In this document: piece by piece, positions 26,486 through 36,728 of the stretch
Numbering within the stretch: position 1 is the first letter of the stretch
Layout of the letters: the number at the start of each line of letters is the position of its first letter
Origin: Parvibaculum sp.
Lineage (GTDB): Bacteria > Pseudomonadota > Alphaproteobacteria > Parvibaculales > Parvibaculaceae
Reading direction: 5' to 3'
Assembly (NCBI RefSeq): GCF_002684405.1
Contig: NZ_NYVD01000081.1
Location: 1-36,728, forward strand
Length of the DNA: 36,728 bases
Notes under the pieces: model-generated
Databases searched by the model: none
The model's input: the letters and a program-made list of their open reading frames with translations, nothing else
What the model was told of the DNA's origin: nothing
Made by a program: the position numbers and the translations under genes

Positions 26486-28153
26486 TCACTCCTCTTCCGG
26501 ATGCAGTTCACGGTCTTTCGTCTCCGGCAGGAACAACAGCCCGATCACGAATGTCATCGCGGCGATGATGACCGGATACCACAGCCCCGAATAGACATTG
26601 CCCGTCGCCGCCACGATGGCGAAGGAAACCGTCGGCAGGAAACCGCCGAACCAGCCATTGCCGATGTGATAGGGCAGCGACATGGAGGTATAGCGGATCC
26701 GCGTCGGAAACAATTCCACCAGCGCCGCCGCGATCGGGCCATAGACCATCGTCACCAGCAGCACGAGCATGAAGAGCAGCGCGACCACCATCGTATAGTT
26801 GATGCGCGCCGGGTCGGCCGCCTTCGGATAGCCGGCATCACGCAGCACGGTTTTCAGCGTGGCGGTAAAAGCCGCGCGTCTGTCCGCCGCGCCATCCTGC
26901 GTGGCGTCGAAAGACGCAAGCTCCGCATCCCCCACTTTCACAATCGCCGCCGCCCCGGCGGGCGCGGCTTCATTGCTGTAAGGAATGCCGTCCTTCGCCA
27001 GTGCCGACTTCGCCACATCGCAGGATGAGGTAAAGGACGCCGTGCCGACCGGATTGAACTGAAAGGAACATTCCGCCGGATCCGCGACAACCACCACCGG
27101 CGCTTCGCGCTGCGCCGTTTCAAGCGCGGGATTGGCGAAATGGGTCAGCGCGGTAAAGATCGGGAAATAGCTCAGCGCCGCGATCAGACAGCCGGCCAGG
27201 ATGACCGGCTTGCGGCCGATCCTGTCCGACAGCGAACCGAACACGATGAAGAAGGGCGTCGCCAGCAGCAGGGCGCCCGCAATCAGCAGATTGGCCGTCT
27301 GCCCGTCCACCTTCAAAATCCGCGTGAGGAAGAAGAGCGCATAGAACTGGCCCGTATACCAGACCACCGCCTGCCCCGCTGTGAGACCCAGCAGCGCGAT
27401 CAGCACGATCTTCAGATTGGGCCATTTGCCGAAACTCTCCTTGATCGGCGATTTGGAGAGCGTGCCCTCCTCTTTCATCTTCTTGAACAGCGGCGACTCG
27501 TTGAGCTGCACGCGGATCCAGACGGATATACCGAGCAGAATGATCGAAAGAATGAAGGGGATACGCCACCCCCAGCTTTCGAATGAGGCGCCGTCCATGG
27601 AGAGCCGCACACCCAGAATGACCAGCAACGACAGGAACAGACCCATCGTCGCCGTCGTCTGGATCCATGAGGTATAATTGCCGCGTTTATGCGTCGGCGC
27701 ATGTTCCGCGACGTAGATCGCCGCGCCGCCATATTCGCCGCCCAGCGCCAGCCCCTGCGCCAGACGTAACGCGATCAGAATGACCGGCGCCGCCATGCCG
27801 ATGGTCGCGTAATTGGGCAGAAGCCCCACGATGAAGGTCGACAGCCCCATGATCGTGATGGTGATGAGGAAAGTGTATTTGCGGCCCACCAGATCGCCCA
27901 GCCGGCCGAACACCAGCGCCCCGAAAGGCCGGACGGCAAAACCCGCCGCGAATGCGAGCAAGGCGAAGATGAAACCCGCCGTCGGGTTCACGCCGGAAAA
28001 GAACTGAACACTGATGATCGCAGCGAGCGAACCGTATAGGTAAAAGTCGTACCACTCGAAAACCGTGCCCAGCGACGAGGCGAAAATCACCCGCCGTTCT
28101 TCACGCGTCATCTTGTGCTTATAGGCCTGCTCACCGCCCGACAATTCGGCCAC
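26486..28153 (-). CDS. MFS transporter, metabolite:H+ symporter (MHS) type
   Basis: 555 residues with twelve predicted membrane segments. MHS hallmarks: FEWYDFYLYGSLAAI in segment 1, RPFGALVFGRLGDLVGRK after segment 2, and GEYGGAAIYVAEHAP after segment 4. Members carry organic acids, osmolytes or aromatic acids with protons; the substrate here is unknown. An unusual periplasmic insert of about 110 residues, with two cysteines (PAECSFQ, SSCDVAK), sits between segments 9 and 10. Start: GTG at 28153, 7 bases after GGAGG; the frame is open 20 codons more (28213) without a ribosome site. Confidence 0.9.
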   Translation of the reverse strand: MAELSGGEQAYKHKMTREERRVIFASSLGTVFEWYDFYLYGSLAAIISVQFFSGVNPTAGFIFALLAFAAGFAVRPFGALVFGRLGDLVGRKYTFLITITIMGLSTFIVGLLPNYATIGMAAPVILIALRLAQGLALGGEYGGAAIYVAEHAPTHKRGNYTSWIQTTATMGLFLSLLVILGVRLSMDGASFESWGWRIPFILSIILLGISVWIRVQLNESPLFKKMKEEGTLSKSPIKESFGKWPNLKIVLIALLGLTAGQAVVWYTGQFYALFFLTRILKVDGQTANLLIAGALLLATPFFIVFGSLSDRIGRKPVILAGCLIAALSYFPIFTALTHFANPALETAQREAPVVVVADPAECSFQFNPVGTASFTSSCDVAKSALAKDGIPYSNEAAPAGAAAIVKVGDAELASFDATQDGAADRRAAFTATLKTVLRDAGYPKAADPARINYTMVVALLFMLVLLVTMVYGPIAAALVELFPTRIRYTSMSLPYHIGNGWFGGFLPTVSFAIVAATGNVYSGLWYPVIIAAMTFVIGLLFLPETKDRELHPEEE

Positions 28154-28267
28154 GTCGTTTCCTCCCCCGATGTAGCGGCCCGTCGCCTTCTGCGCGAAAC
28201 GGGCCTCCTCCACCGAAGATCATGCCCAAACGAGGCAGGATCGCCAAGCGACGAAAACACGAACCCC

Positions 28268-28936
28268 TCAGCCCGCGGAGGGGGCGGCGGGAAAGAAATT
28301 TCCGTTCTCGCCCTCCGGATTGCCGAAGGGTACAATAGCCGATTTCTCCTTAACGCTGCGATATTGCGTGAGCGCCCAATAGACGCTTGGAAAGGCAAGC
28401 TCTTGCCACGGAATATCGTCCCAGGCGAAGAGAGCGACTTCGAGGCTTTCCTCGCCGGCGGAAAATTCGGGCCGGGCCAACGTTGCGCGATACATGAGTT
28501 GCACCTGCGAAATGCGCGGAATGTTGTAGACCGCCAGCAGGTCGCGAATGACGATTTCAGCATTCGCTTCTTCACGCGCCTCACGCTTCGCACCGTCTTC
28601 GGTCGTCTCGCCCTGCTCCATGAAACCCGCCGGCAATGTCCAAAATCCCCGGCGCGGCTCGATGGAACGGCGGCACATCAAGAAACGCTCTTCATGTTCG
28701 ACCACCGATCCGACCACGATCCGCGGATTCACATAGTCGATGAAACCGCATGCATCGCACACATCGCGCGCGAGATTGTCCCCATCCGGCACGCGACGGG
28801 AAAAGGCGACGCTCTCTTCCCGTCCCGGCTCCTGGGGCTTGGGCACGCGATGCGTCACTTTTTCGCGCATTGCAGTTTGTTCATCTTCTTTATCGTTTTG
28901 GTTGCCGCTCGTCATCGCCGTGTCACTTTTCGTCAT
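28268..28936 (-). CDS. Nudix hydrolase
   Basis: Up to 222 residues. The Nudix box is complete: GFMEQGETTEDGAKREAREEAN (split here: G-x5-E, then REAREE), for hydrolysis of a nucleoside diphosphate derivative; the substrate cannot be told. Before it, CDACGFIDYVNPRIVVGSVVE resembles the end of the NudC-like zinc ribbon seen in ADP-ribose/NADH-type members, but only one CxxC is present. ATGs at 28936, 28915 and 28870 are all possible starts; the first ~35 residues are hydrophilic and may not be translated. The gene lies 114 bases upstream of the MFS start on the same strand. Confidence 0.85.
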   Translation of the reverse strand: MTKSDTAMTSGNQNDKEDEQTAMREKVTHRVPKPQEPGREESVAFSRRVPDGDNLARDVCDACGFIDYVNPRIVVGSVVEHEERFLMCRRSIEPRRGFWTLPAGFMEQGETTEDGAKREAREEANAEIVIRDLLAVYNIPRISQVQLMYRATLARPEFSAGEESLEVALFAWDDIPWQELAFPSVYWALTQYRSVKEKSAIVPFGNPEGENGNFFPAAPSAG

Positions 28937-29345
28937 TGCCGCTTATCGTTACCGCGCATCCGGAAGGGTCTGTCTGCCCACGGAGTTACGCAGCTGCCGC
29001 CGGGATTTCAGCCGGAGCGGCGCCTTATTGCTCCGGCTACAGATATACGCGACACATAAGCACGATTCTTTCGCCCTTGCCTCTTGCGCGGCAGGGGTCC
29101 TCAGGTGCATATGATGATAGATCGGCGCAGACGTTCAGGCCATATCCCGGCACGCAGGCATACAGATATGCGGTGCTTTCATGGCCGGTCATCGCGCGCC
29201 GGGCAGCGTTACCTTCTGCATTCGGTTTATCCGGCGAGGCAACGCGTCCAAAAGCACAACATGGCTTAAGCCAGCCGTCGGCTTTCCGTATGCGGCCCGT
29301 TTCCCGCGGATCACTCCGGCGACAAACATCTGAAGGAAAAATTGC
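28937..29345. other. Intergenic region upstream of marR with several dyads
   Basis: About 410 bases between divergent genes, with no credible coding region. Seen: a perfect 9-bp inverted repeat AGCCGGAGC (29010-29018) with complement at 29030-29038; GCATACAGATATGC (29158-29171); and the perfect palindrome TGGCTTAAGCCA (29262-29273), 73 bases before the marR start. The last is the best candidate for a MarR autoregulatory operator. No RNA gene was recognised. Confidence 0.4.
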
Positions 29346-29945
29346 ATGGCCCCGAGGAAGACTGCCGGAAGTTTCGACCTTGAAAGCTCGCTGAGTCATT
29401 TGCTGCGCCGCGCGCAGCAGTTCGCCTATGACCAGTTCGTACAGCAGATGGGCGACAGCTCGCTCACGCCGCGTCAGTTCATCGTGCTGTTCGCAGTCAA
29501 CGAGGAAGAAGGCCTGAGCCAGACCGATCTGGTGAACCGCACGGGCATCGACCGCTCGACGCTGGCCGACATGATCAGCCGCATGATCAAGAACGGCCTG
29601 CTCGCCCGCAAGCGTACCGCCGAAGACGCCCGCGCCAATTCCGTACGCCTGACCGCAGCCGGCCGCCGCGCGCTCAAAAGCGCCATGCCGCGCGCCCTGG
29701 CCGCCGAGAAGGCGCTTCTCGACATCATGCCCAAGACCGTCCAGTCGGATCTGATGAAGGCGCTCAGCCATCTGAACGAAGCCGTGGAAGGCATGAAGGC
29801 AGAGGAAGCCGCCGCGCCCGCCAAAAAGGCGCCGGCCAAGCGCGCCCCGGCCCGCAAGAAACCGGCTGCGAAAAAGCCCGCCGCCCGGAAGGCCCCGGCC
29901 CGCAAGCCGGCAGCGAAGAAGACGACGGCCCGCAAGAAGAAGTAA
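29346..29945 (+). CDS. MarR-family regulator with histone H1-like C-terminal tail
   Basis: 199 residues. Residues ~10-150 are a MarR winged helix: SHLLRRAQQFAYDQFVQQM, LTPRQFIVLFAVNEEEGLSQ, recognition helix DLVNRTGIDRSTLADMISRM, and wing RKRTAEDARANSVRLTAAG. Residues ~152-199 are a polycationic Ala/Lys/Pro/Arg tail ending TTARKKK, like H1 C-terminal domains. MarR proteins normally end near residue 150, so the tail is an addition and should raise non-specific DNA affinity. Ribosome site AAGGA 8 bases before the ATG. The ligand is unknown. Its stop is 11 bases from that of ccmG on the opposite strand. Confidence 0.93.
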   Translation: MAPRKTAGSFDLESSLSHLLRRAQQFAYDQFVQQMGDSSLTPRQFIVLFAVNEEEGLSQTDLVNRTGIDRSTLADMISRMIKNGLLARKRTAEDARANSVRLTAAGRRALKSAMPRALAAEKALLDIMPKTVQSDLMKALSHLNEAVEGMKAEEAAAPAKKAPAKRAPARKKPAAKKPAARKAPARKPAAKKTTARKKK

Positions 29946-29956
29946 GCCGTCTGCCT

Positions 29957-30547
29957 CTACTGCCCGGCGGCGGGAGTCGCCGGGTTTGCGGCCCGCAGCG
30001 CCGGAAGGATATCGTTCTCGATACTTTCCGGTGTGAGCGGGCCGACATGTTTCACGACAATCCGCCCCTCGCCATCGACCACATAGGTTTCCGGAACGCC
30101 ATAAACGCCCCAGTCGATGGAGGCCTGCCCCCTGGCGTCGGCGCCGATCCGGTCGAACGGGTCCCCAAGTTCGGAAAGGAAACGCCGCGCAGCCCGCGGA
30201 TCGTCCTTGTAGTTGATCCCGTAAAGCGGCACCTCGGGGTGCTTTTGGCGGAACTCGACCAGCATCGGCATTTCCTCGCGGCACGGCACGCACCAGCTCG
30301 CCCAGACATTGACGATGCTCGCCTTGCCCCCGCGCAAATTTCCATCGGCCAGTCCCGGGTGCGGAAGCCCTTCGACCGGTGGCAGGTCGAACACCGGCAC
30401 TTCACGCCCGATCAGCGCCGAGGGCACACGGGACGGATCCCCGTTGAACAGCGCCACAAGGAAGAAACCGGCCAGAACGAAGAAAACAACGGCAGGGATC
30501 AGCGCCAGCAGCCGCCGTCTTCCGCCCGTGGAAGGCTCGTCGGTCAC
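29957..30547 (-). CDS. ccmG: Thiol:disulfide interchange protein CcmG/DsbE
   Basis: A 196-residue periplasmic thioredoxin-fold protein anchored by one N-terminal segment (LLALIPAVVFFVLAGFFL). Active site WCVPC (C86, C89) after NVWAS; the cis-proline region is GVYGVPETYVVD. In cytochrome c maturation it reduces apocytochrome haem-binding cysteines. The GTG start at 30547 overlaps the ccmD stop (GTGA). Last gene of the ccmA-B-C-D-G run. Confidence 0.95.
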   Translation of the reverse strand: MTDEPSTGGRRRLLALIPAVVFFVLAGFFLVALFNGDPSRVPSALIGREVPVFDLPPVEGLPHPGLADGNLRGGKASIVNVWASWCVPCREEMPMLVEFRQKHPEVPLYGINYKDDPRAARRFLSELGDPFDRIGADARGQASIDWGVYGVPETYVVDGEGRIVVKHVGPLTPESIENDILPALRAANPATPAAGQ

Positions 30548-30723
30548 GCGCCGCCCTCCGGCTTGCGATCCCGGCGTCGCGTTTCGAGCTTGTCCACCAG
30601 ACGTTTCTGCGCCCTGAGATCGGTGACGCTCTGCCAGATCACGCCGATAAAGACGAGCGCGGCCAGCCCGTAGCTTGGCCAGACGAAGGCGGCATATCCG
30701 CCCATATAGAAAAATTCGGCCAT
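30544..30723 (-). CDS. ccmD: Haem exporter subunit CcmD
   Basis: A 59-residue protein starting MAEFFYMGGYAAFVWPSYG, with one membrane segment (GLAALVFIGVIWQSV) and a basic cytoplasmic tail (RRRDRKPEGGA). Size, position between ccmC and ccmG, and the aromatic-rich N-terminus identify it despite low family conservation. CcmD stabilises CcmABC and helps release haem-loaded CcmE. It overlaps ccmG by 4 bases and starts 7 bases after ccmC. Confidence 0.9.
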   Translation of the reverse strand: MAEFFYMGGYAAFVWPSYGLAALVFIGVIWQSVTDLRAQKRLVDKLETRRRDRKPEGGA

Positions 30724-30730
30724 TTCCGCC

Positions 30731-31477
30731 CTACCCTTCGGCCCGGCGCAGGCTCATCGCCCGCACACGCCGCCTGAGCACTTCCGCCCGCATCCGCACC
30801 AGCAGCATCACGAAGAAGAACAACGTGAACCCGATGGCCAGCGTCATCAGCGGAACGAGCATGGACGACGCAACGGTCGGCCCGTCCATCCGAAACACGC
30901 TGGCCGGCTGATGCAGCGTGTTCCACCAGTTCACCGAATAATGAATGATCGGCACATTGACGAAGCCCACCAGCGCCAGCACCGCCGCCGGCCGCGTCGC
31001 CGCATGCGGGTCGTCGATAGTGGCGCGCAGCGCCATATAGCCCAGATAGATGAAGAACAGGATCAGCACCGAGGTCAGCCTTGCATCCCAGACCCACCAG
31101 GTACCCCACATCGGTTCGCCCCAGAGCGAGCCCGTGACCAGCGCCAGAAAGGTGAAGGCCGCCCCGATGGGCGCCGCCGCCTTGGCGCAGACATCGGCGA
31201 TCGGATGGCGGAACACGAGCGCCACGCCGCTCGACACCGCCATCACCGAATAGACGAAGAGCGACAGCCAGGCCGACGGCACATGGATATACATGATCCG
31301 CACCGTCTCACCCTGCTGATAGTCAGGCGGAGAAGCGAACAGCGCAAAATAGAGCCCCGCCGCCATCACCACCGCCGTAAGCACGCCGAGCGGCGCGACA
31401 AGACGGCCCGACAGCGCCATGAAGCGCGTGGGATTGGCGAAGGCCTGGAGCCGCTGCGAGGCGGTGAGCATGGTCAT
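30731..31477 (-). CDS. ccmC: Haem exporter permease CcmC
   Basis: A 248-residue, six-segment inner membrane protein that loads haem onto CcmE. Seen: the tryptophan-rich periplasmic motif WGTWWVWDARLTS and flanking haem-ligand histidines in YIHVPSAWLS and IIHYSVNWWNTLHQ. Start: the ATG at 31477 gives the normal family length; the frame opens at a GTG at 31567, but that codon lies inside a GGGAG ribosome-like sequence and the added 30 residues have no likeness. The ribosome site before 31477 is weak. It follows ccmB on the same strand. Confidence 0.95.
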   Translation of the reverse strand: MTMLTASQRLQAFANPTRFMALSGRLVAPLGVLTAVVMAAGLYFALFASPPDYQQGETVRIMYIHVPSAWLSLFVYSVMAVSSGVALVFRHPIADVCAKAAAPIGAAFTFLALVTGSLWGEPMWGTWWVWDARLTSVLILFFIYLGYMALRATIDDPHAATRPAAVLALVGFVNVPIIHYSVNWWNTLHQPASVFRMDGPTVASSMLVPLMTLAIGFTLFFFVMLLVRMRAEVLRRRVRAMSLRRAEG

Positions 31478-31570
31478 GCCTGTGATGTAGCCCGGCAGGG
31501 CGTGAAACGGCAAGAGAGCGGGGCGATTTGTGATCCCGACATAAGGTCGCGCCTCATTCCAACGCACTCC

Positions 31571-32248
31571 CTATTTCAGCGCAGCTCTGAGCCCCGCCGC
31601 CGCGGCCACGGGGCCGATGACGAGGCTTGCCAGCGTCACGGCCCCGAGAAAGCTGAGTGCCTGCATCATGACGCCGGGCGGCGCGCCCGAAATCGCCTCA
31701 TCCGCCGCCCCGACGCCGAAAATCAGCACCGGGACATAGAACGGCACCACAAGCAGCGAGGCGAGCAGGCCGCCCCGGCGCACCCCGACGGTCAGCGCCG
31801 CTCCGATGGCGCCCAGAAAGCTCAATGCGGGCGTCCCGATGGCCATCGACAGGATGAGCGGGGGAAACACATTCACCGGCAGGTTGAGCAACAGGCCCAG
31901 AAGCGGCGCGGCGACCAGCAGCGGCAACCCCGTTGTCAGCCAATGGCTGAACGCCTTGGCGGCCGCGATCACCTCCAGCGGCAAGGGCCCCATGGCGAGG
32001 AGGTCGAGCGTTCCGTCTTCGAGGTCGGCCTGAAACAGACGTTCCAGCGTCAGCAGCGAGGAAAGCAGCAAGGCCACCCACAAAATGCCCGGCGCAATCT
32101 GCGCCAGCAGCGACAGGTTGGGCCCGACGCCCACCGCGACGACACTCACCGTAATCAGGAAAAAGAAGACGGCCATGCCGCCGCCGCCGCCTGCGCGCAC
32201 GGCCAGCCGCAAATCCCGCGCGATCAATGCTGCAATGGCGCGTCCCAT
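31571..32248 (-). CDS. ccmB: Haem exporter permease CcmB
   Basis: A 225-residue, six-segment membrane subunit of the CcmAB ABC complex, which uses ATP to release holo-CcmE from CcmC. Seen: ALIARDLRLAVRAGGG at the N-terminus, QADLEDGTLDLLAMGPLPLE (a conserved CcmB cytoplasmic loop) and VPFYVPVLIFGVGA. Its ATG overlaps the ccmA stop by one base (TGATG). Length is normal. Confidence 0.95.
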   Translation of the reverse strand: MGRAIAALIARDLRLAVRAGGGGGMAVFFFLITVSVVAVGVGPNLSLLAQIAPGILWVALLLSSLLTLERLFQADLEDGTLDLLAMGPLPLEVIAAAKAFSHWLTTGLPLLVAAPLLGLLLNLPVNVFPPLILSMAIGTPALSFLGAIGAALTVGVRRGGLLASLLVVPFYVPVLIFGVGAADEAISGAPPGVMMQALSFLGAVTLASLVIGPVAAAAGLRAALK

Positions 32249-32892
32249 CAGGCCACCTGCCGGCGAGGCGAAAGATCGAGCGTCAGCTGGCGCTTGAGCC
32301 CCAGTTCGAGATGCGTTGCCGCCACGATGAGCCCGCCCAGCGCCAGATGCGCCTCCATGAGCTCCGCCAGGATGGCAGTCGAGGCCTTGTCCAGCGCGAC
32401 GCTGGGCTCGTCCAGCAGCCAGAGGGGGCGCGGCGCCACAAGAAGCCGCGCCAGCGCCAGCCGCTTGCGCTGCCCGGCGGATAGATAGGCTACCGAGAGA
32501 TCGGCGAGATCGCCAAGCCGCACGGCGTCGAGCGCGGGCAGAACATCGCGCGCGCCGCCTGCCCCGTCCAGAAACGAACTCCAGAATCGGAGCGTCTCTT
32601 CCACCGAAAAGGCGGGCTTCAGCGCGTCCAGATGGCCGAGATAATGCGCCTGCTCGCCAACCGATATGTCCGCCTTGCCGCCATCGAGCGTCAGATGCCC
32701 CTCGGCCAACTCCACAAGACCGGCAATCTGGCGCAGCAGACTCGATTTCCCCGCCCCGTTGGGGCCCACCAGCACAAGCGCCTCGCCGCTCGCCACCTCG
32801 AAGCCGAGACCCTGATAGACGAGCCGTCCGCCCCGGATGCAGGCAAGATCGGACGCCCGCAATGTCATCTTTCGCGCGGCGGGCGCCGCCAT
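32248..32892 (-). CDS. ccmA: Haem exporter ATP-binding subunit CcmA
   Basis: A 214-residue ABC ATPase. Walker [10 protein letters not shown] (43-51), signature [16 protein letters not shown], Walker [12 protein letters not shown], and the switch histidine in AATHLEL are all present. Start at the ATG 32892, 8 bases after the crotonase stop; ATG 32868 is an alternative. A longer open frame runs back through the crotonase gene but is antisense-type noise. First ccm gene; ccmE, ccmF and ccmH are not in the window. Confidence 0.95.
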   Translation of the reverse strand: MAAPAARKMTLRASDLACIRGGRLVYQGLGFEVASGEALVLVGPNGAGKSSLLRQIAGLVELAEGHLTLDGGKADISVGEQAHYLGHLDALKPAFSVEETLRFWSSFLDGAGGARDVLPALDAVRLGDLADLSVAYLSAGQRKRLALARLLVAPRPLWLLDEPSVALDKASTAILAELMEAHLALGGLIVAATHLELGLKRQLTLDLSPRRQVA

Positions 32893-32899
32893 CGCATCT

Positions 32900-33712
32900 T
32901 CAAATATCGTCAAAATTCCCGCCCCGTCCCTTGCCGGCGGCAAACCGCGTGGCGCCTGCGACCGTTTCACCGGAAGCAAGCACCTTCCGGCCATGTGTGA
33001 ACTCGTTTGCCAGGGCCTGATCGTAAGGCAGGTCCCATTGCTCATAGGCCGACATCCGGTCGTGACGGAGGCAGCCTTGCGGAAAACGCGCAATCTGCTG
33101 CGCCAACTCTTCCGCGGTCTCCCGCGCCGTCCCCGGCTCCGCGATCCGGTTCGCAAGACCCATTTGCAGTGCTTCCTCCGCATCGACCGGACGGCCGGTG
33201 AGAATGAGATCCATCGCCCGCGAATGACCGATGAGCCGCGGCAGACGTACCGTGCCCCCATCGATCAGCGGCACACCCCAGCGTCGGCAGAATACCCCCA
33301 TCGTGGCGTCGCGTTCCATGACGCGCATGTCGCACCACAAGGCGAGTTCCATGCCGCCCGCCACCGCATAACCGGAAATCGCCGCGATCACGGGCTTGGA
33401 AAGCACCATGCGCGAGGGCCCCATCGGCCCGTCCGCGGCAAGCCTGTCCGCTTCCAGGCCGGTCCCCGGCGACGTCATGCGGTTGGCGCCGCCTTCCCCG
33501 CCCCGGGATACCGCTTTCAGGTCCGCGCCCGCGCAGAAAGTTCCGTTCTCGCCATGAAACACACCGACAAGTGCATCCTCGTCGCGCTCGAAATCGAGAA
33601 AGGCTTGCGCCAGTGCATCGGCGGTTTCGCGATCCACCGCATTTTTCACATCCGGCCGGCTGAGCACGATCGTCGTGACGGCACCGTTTTTCTCCGTTCT
33701 CACCGCATTCAT
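32900..33712 (-). CDS. Crotonase/enoyl-CoA hydratase-family protein
   Basis: A 270-residue crotonase-fold protein. The oxyanion-hole motifs are present: [10 protein letters not shown] and [13 protein letters not shown]. The two glutamates that activate water in classical enoyl-CoA hydratase appear replaced: [13 protein letters not shown] stands where PExxLG.PGAGG is expected, and AMDLILTG has Asp in place of Glu. It may therefore be an isomerase, hydrolase or a variant hydratase. It lies 8 bases upstream of ccmA and is probably co-transcribed with the ccm genes, though no functional link is known. Confidence 0.85.
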   Translation of the reverse strand: MNAVRTEKNGAVTTIVLSRPDVKNAVDRETADALAQAFLDFERDEDALVGVFHGENGTFCAGADLKAVSRGGEGGANRMTSPGTGLEADRLAADGPMGPSRMVLSKPVIAAISGYAVAGGMELALWCDMRVMERDATMGVFCRRWGVPLIDGGTVRLPRLIGHSRAMDLILTGRPVDAEEALQMGLANRIAEPGTARETAEELAQQIARFPQGCLRHDRMSAYEQWDLPYDQALANEFTHGRKVLASGETVAGATRFAAGKGRGGNFDDI

Positions 33713-33947
33713 CGCCGTCTCCCCTGAACTGTTCCGTGATGCTCATTATCATGGCTCAAGACCGCGCGCGAAGCATGGCATTAGCCGATGAAAGTCATTA
33801 TAGTCCGCCGCGTCACGAACAGCGGCCCGCAACGACAGATCGGCGGCGTATCGACAGCGGCGTTGGAGAGCGTGCGTAACACGCATCGCGCCACATCGTA
33901 TCGCATCGCATTCCCGGGTCCGGCAAGCAGCATCGAGGATCGAACTG
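33713..33947. promoter_or_regulatory. Divergent crotonase/acnA promoter region
   Basis: 235 bases. TGATGCTCATTATCA (33738-33752) is an imperfect dyad resembling Fur-type boxes, which would suit the iron-sulfur enzyme AcnA. TGCGTAACACGCA (33873-33885) is a second dyad about 65 bases before acnA. TATAGT at 33800 region may be a rightward -10, without a clear -35. AGGA lies 8 bases before the acnA ATG. All regulator names here are inference. Confidence 0.35.

Positions 33948-36728
<2,781 letters not shown>

Noticed and set aside
29037-30293. A - strand frame of 418 codons over ccmG, the marR region and the upstream gap
   Set aside because: Out of frame with ccmG and antisense to marR, both of which are clear genes.

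Overview
The window is a GC-rich, gene-dense stretch of bacterial chromosome. Most likely the organism is an aerobic alphaproteobacterium, perhaps of the Hyphomicrobiales/Parvibaculum type. This rests on gene content and protein style: an alphaproteobacterial sdhCDAB, a system I cytochrome c maturation cluster, a mesaconyl-CoA hydratase beside a CitE-like protein (ethylmalonyl-CoA pathway style), rpsP-rimM-trmD-rplS next to leuCDB-asd, and dapF-mtaB-ftsY-yciB. The genus is inference. I saw no rRNA, tRNA, CRISPR array, transposase or prophage, and nothing looks like a recent island.

Layout. 78-2476 (-) is an arsenic operon, arsR-arsI-arsC-acr3, with a near-perfect palindrome over the arsR -10 box. 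2870-3709 (+) is a COG3687-type metal-dependent hydrolase. 3767-7172 (-) is sdhCDAB. 7389-9955 (-) is citE-like, mesaconyl-CoA hydratase, PAS protein. 10072-10899 (+) is a pyridoxal kinase. 10904-13057 (-) is an ammonium transporter fused to a histidine kinase, with an NtrC-like site upstream. 13217-17505 (-) is leuC-leuD-leuB-asd. 17683-21574 (-) is ffh, rpsP, rimM, trmD, rplS. 21845-22287 holds a lone PhnA C-terminal domain (+) and a 46-residue histone H1-like peptide (-). 22631-26482 (+) is dapF-mtaB-ftsY-yciB. 26486-28936 (-) is an MFS transporter and a Nudix hydrolase. 29346-29945 (+) is a MarR regulator with an H1-like tail. 29957-33712 (-) is a crotonase followed by ccmA-B-C-D-G. 33948 to the right edge (+) is aconitase AcnA, cut by the window end.

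How the genes work together. Much of the window is central metabolism: TCA cycle (sdh, acnA), leucine and aspartate-family amino acids (leuCDB, asd, dapF), acetyl-CoA assimilation (mesaconyl-CoA hydratase/citE), and translation and membrane protein targeting (rpsP, rimM, trmD, rplS, ffh, ftsY, mtaB). The ccm genes supply c-type cytochromes to the respiratory chain that receives electrons from SdhABCD.

The most unusual feature is the aconitase. Its reading frame begins with about 270 residues made only of Ala, Lys, Pro, Thr, Arg, Val and Ser, in an H1-like pattern, before a normal AcnA core starts. No ATG, GTG or TTG lies in frame near the junction, so the sequence points to one fused polypeptide. 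Two other proteins in the window (MarR and the 46-residue peptide) carry the same kind of polycationic sequence. The Amt-histidine kinase with its candidate nitrogen-control site is the second most interesting item.
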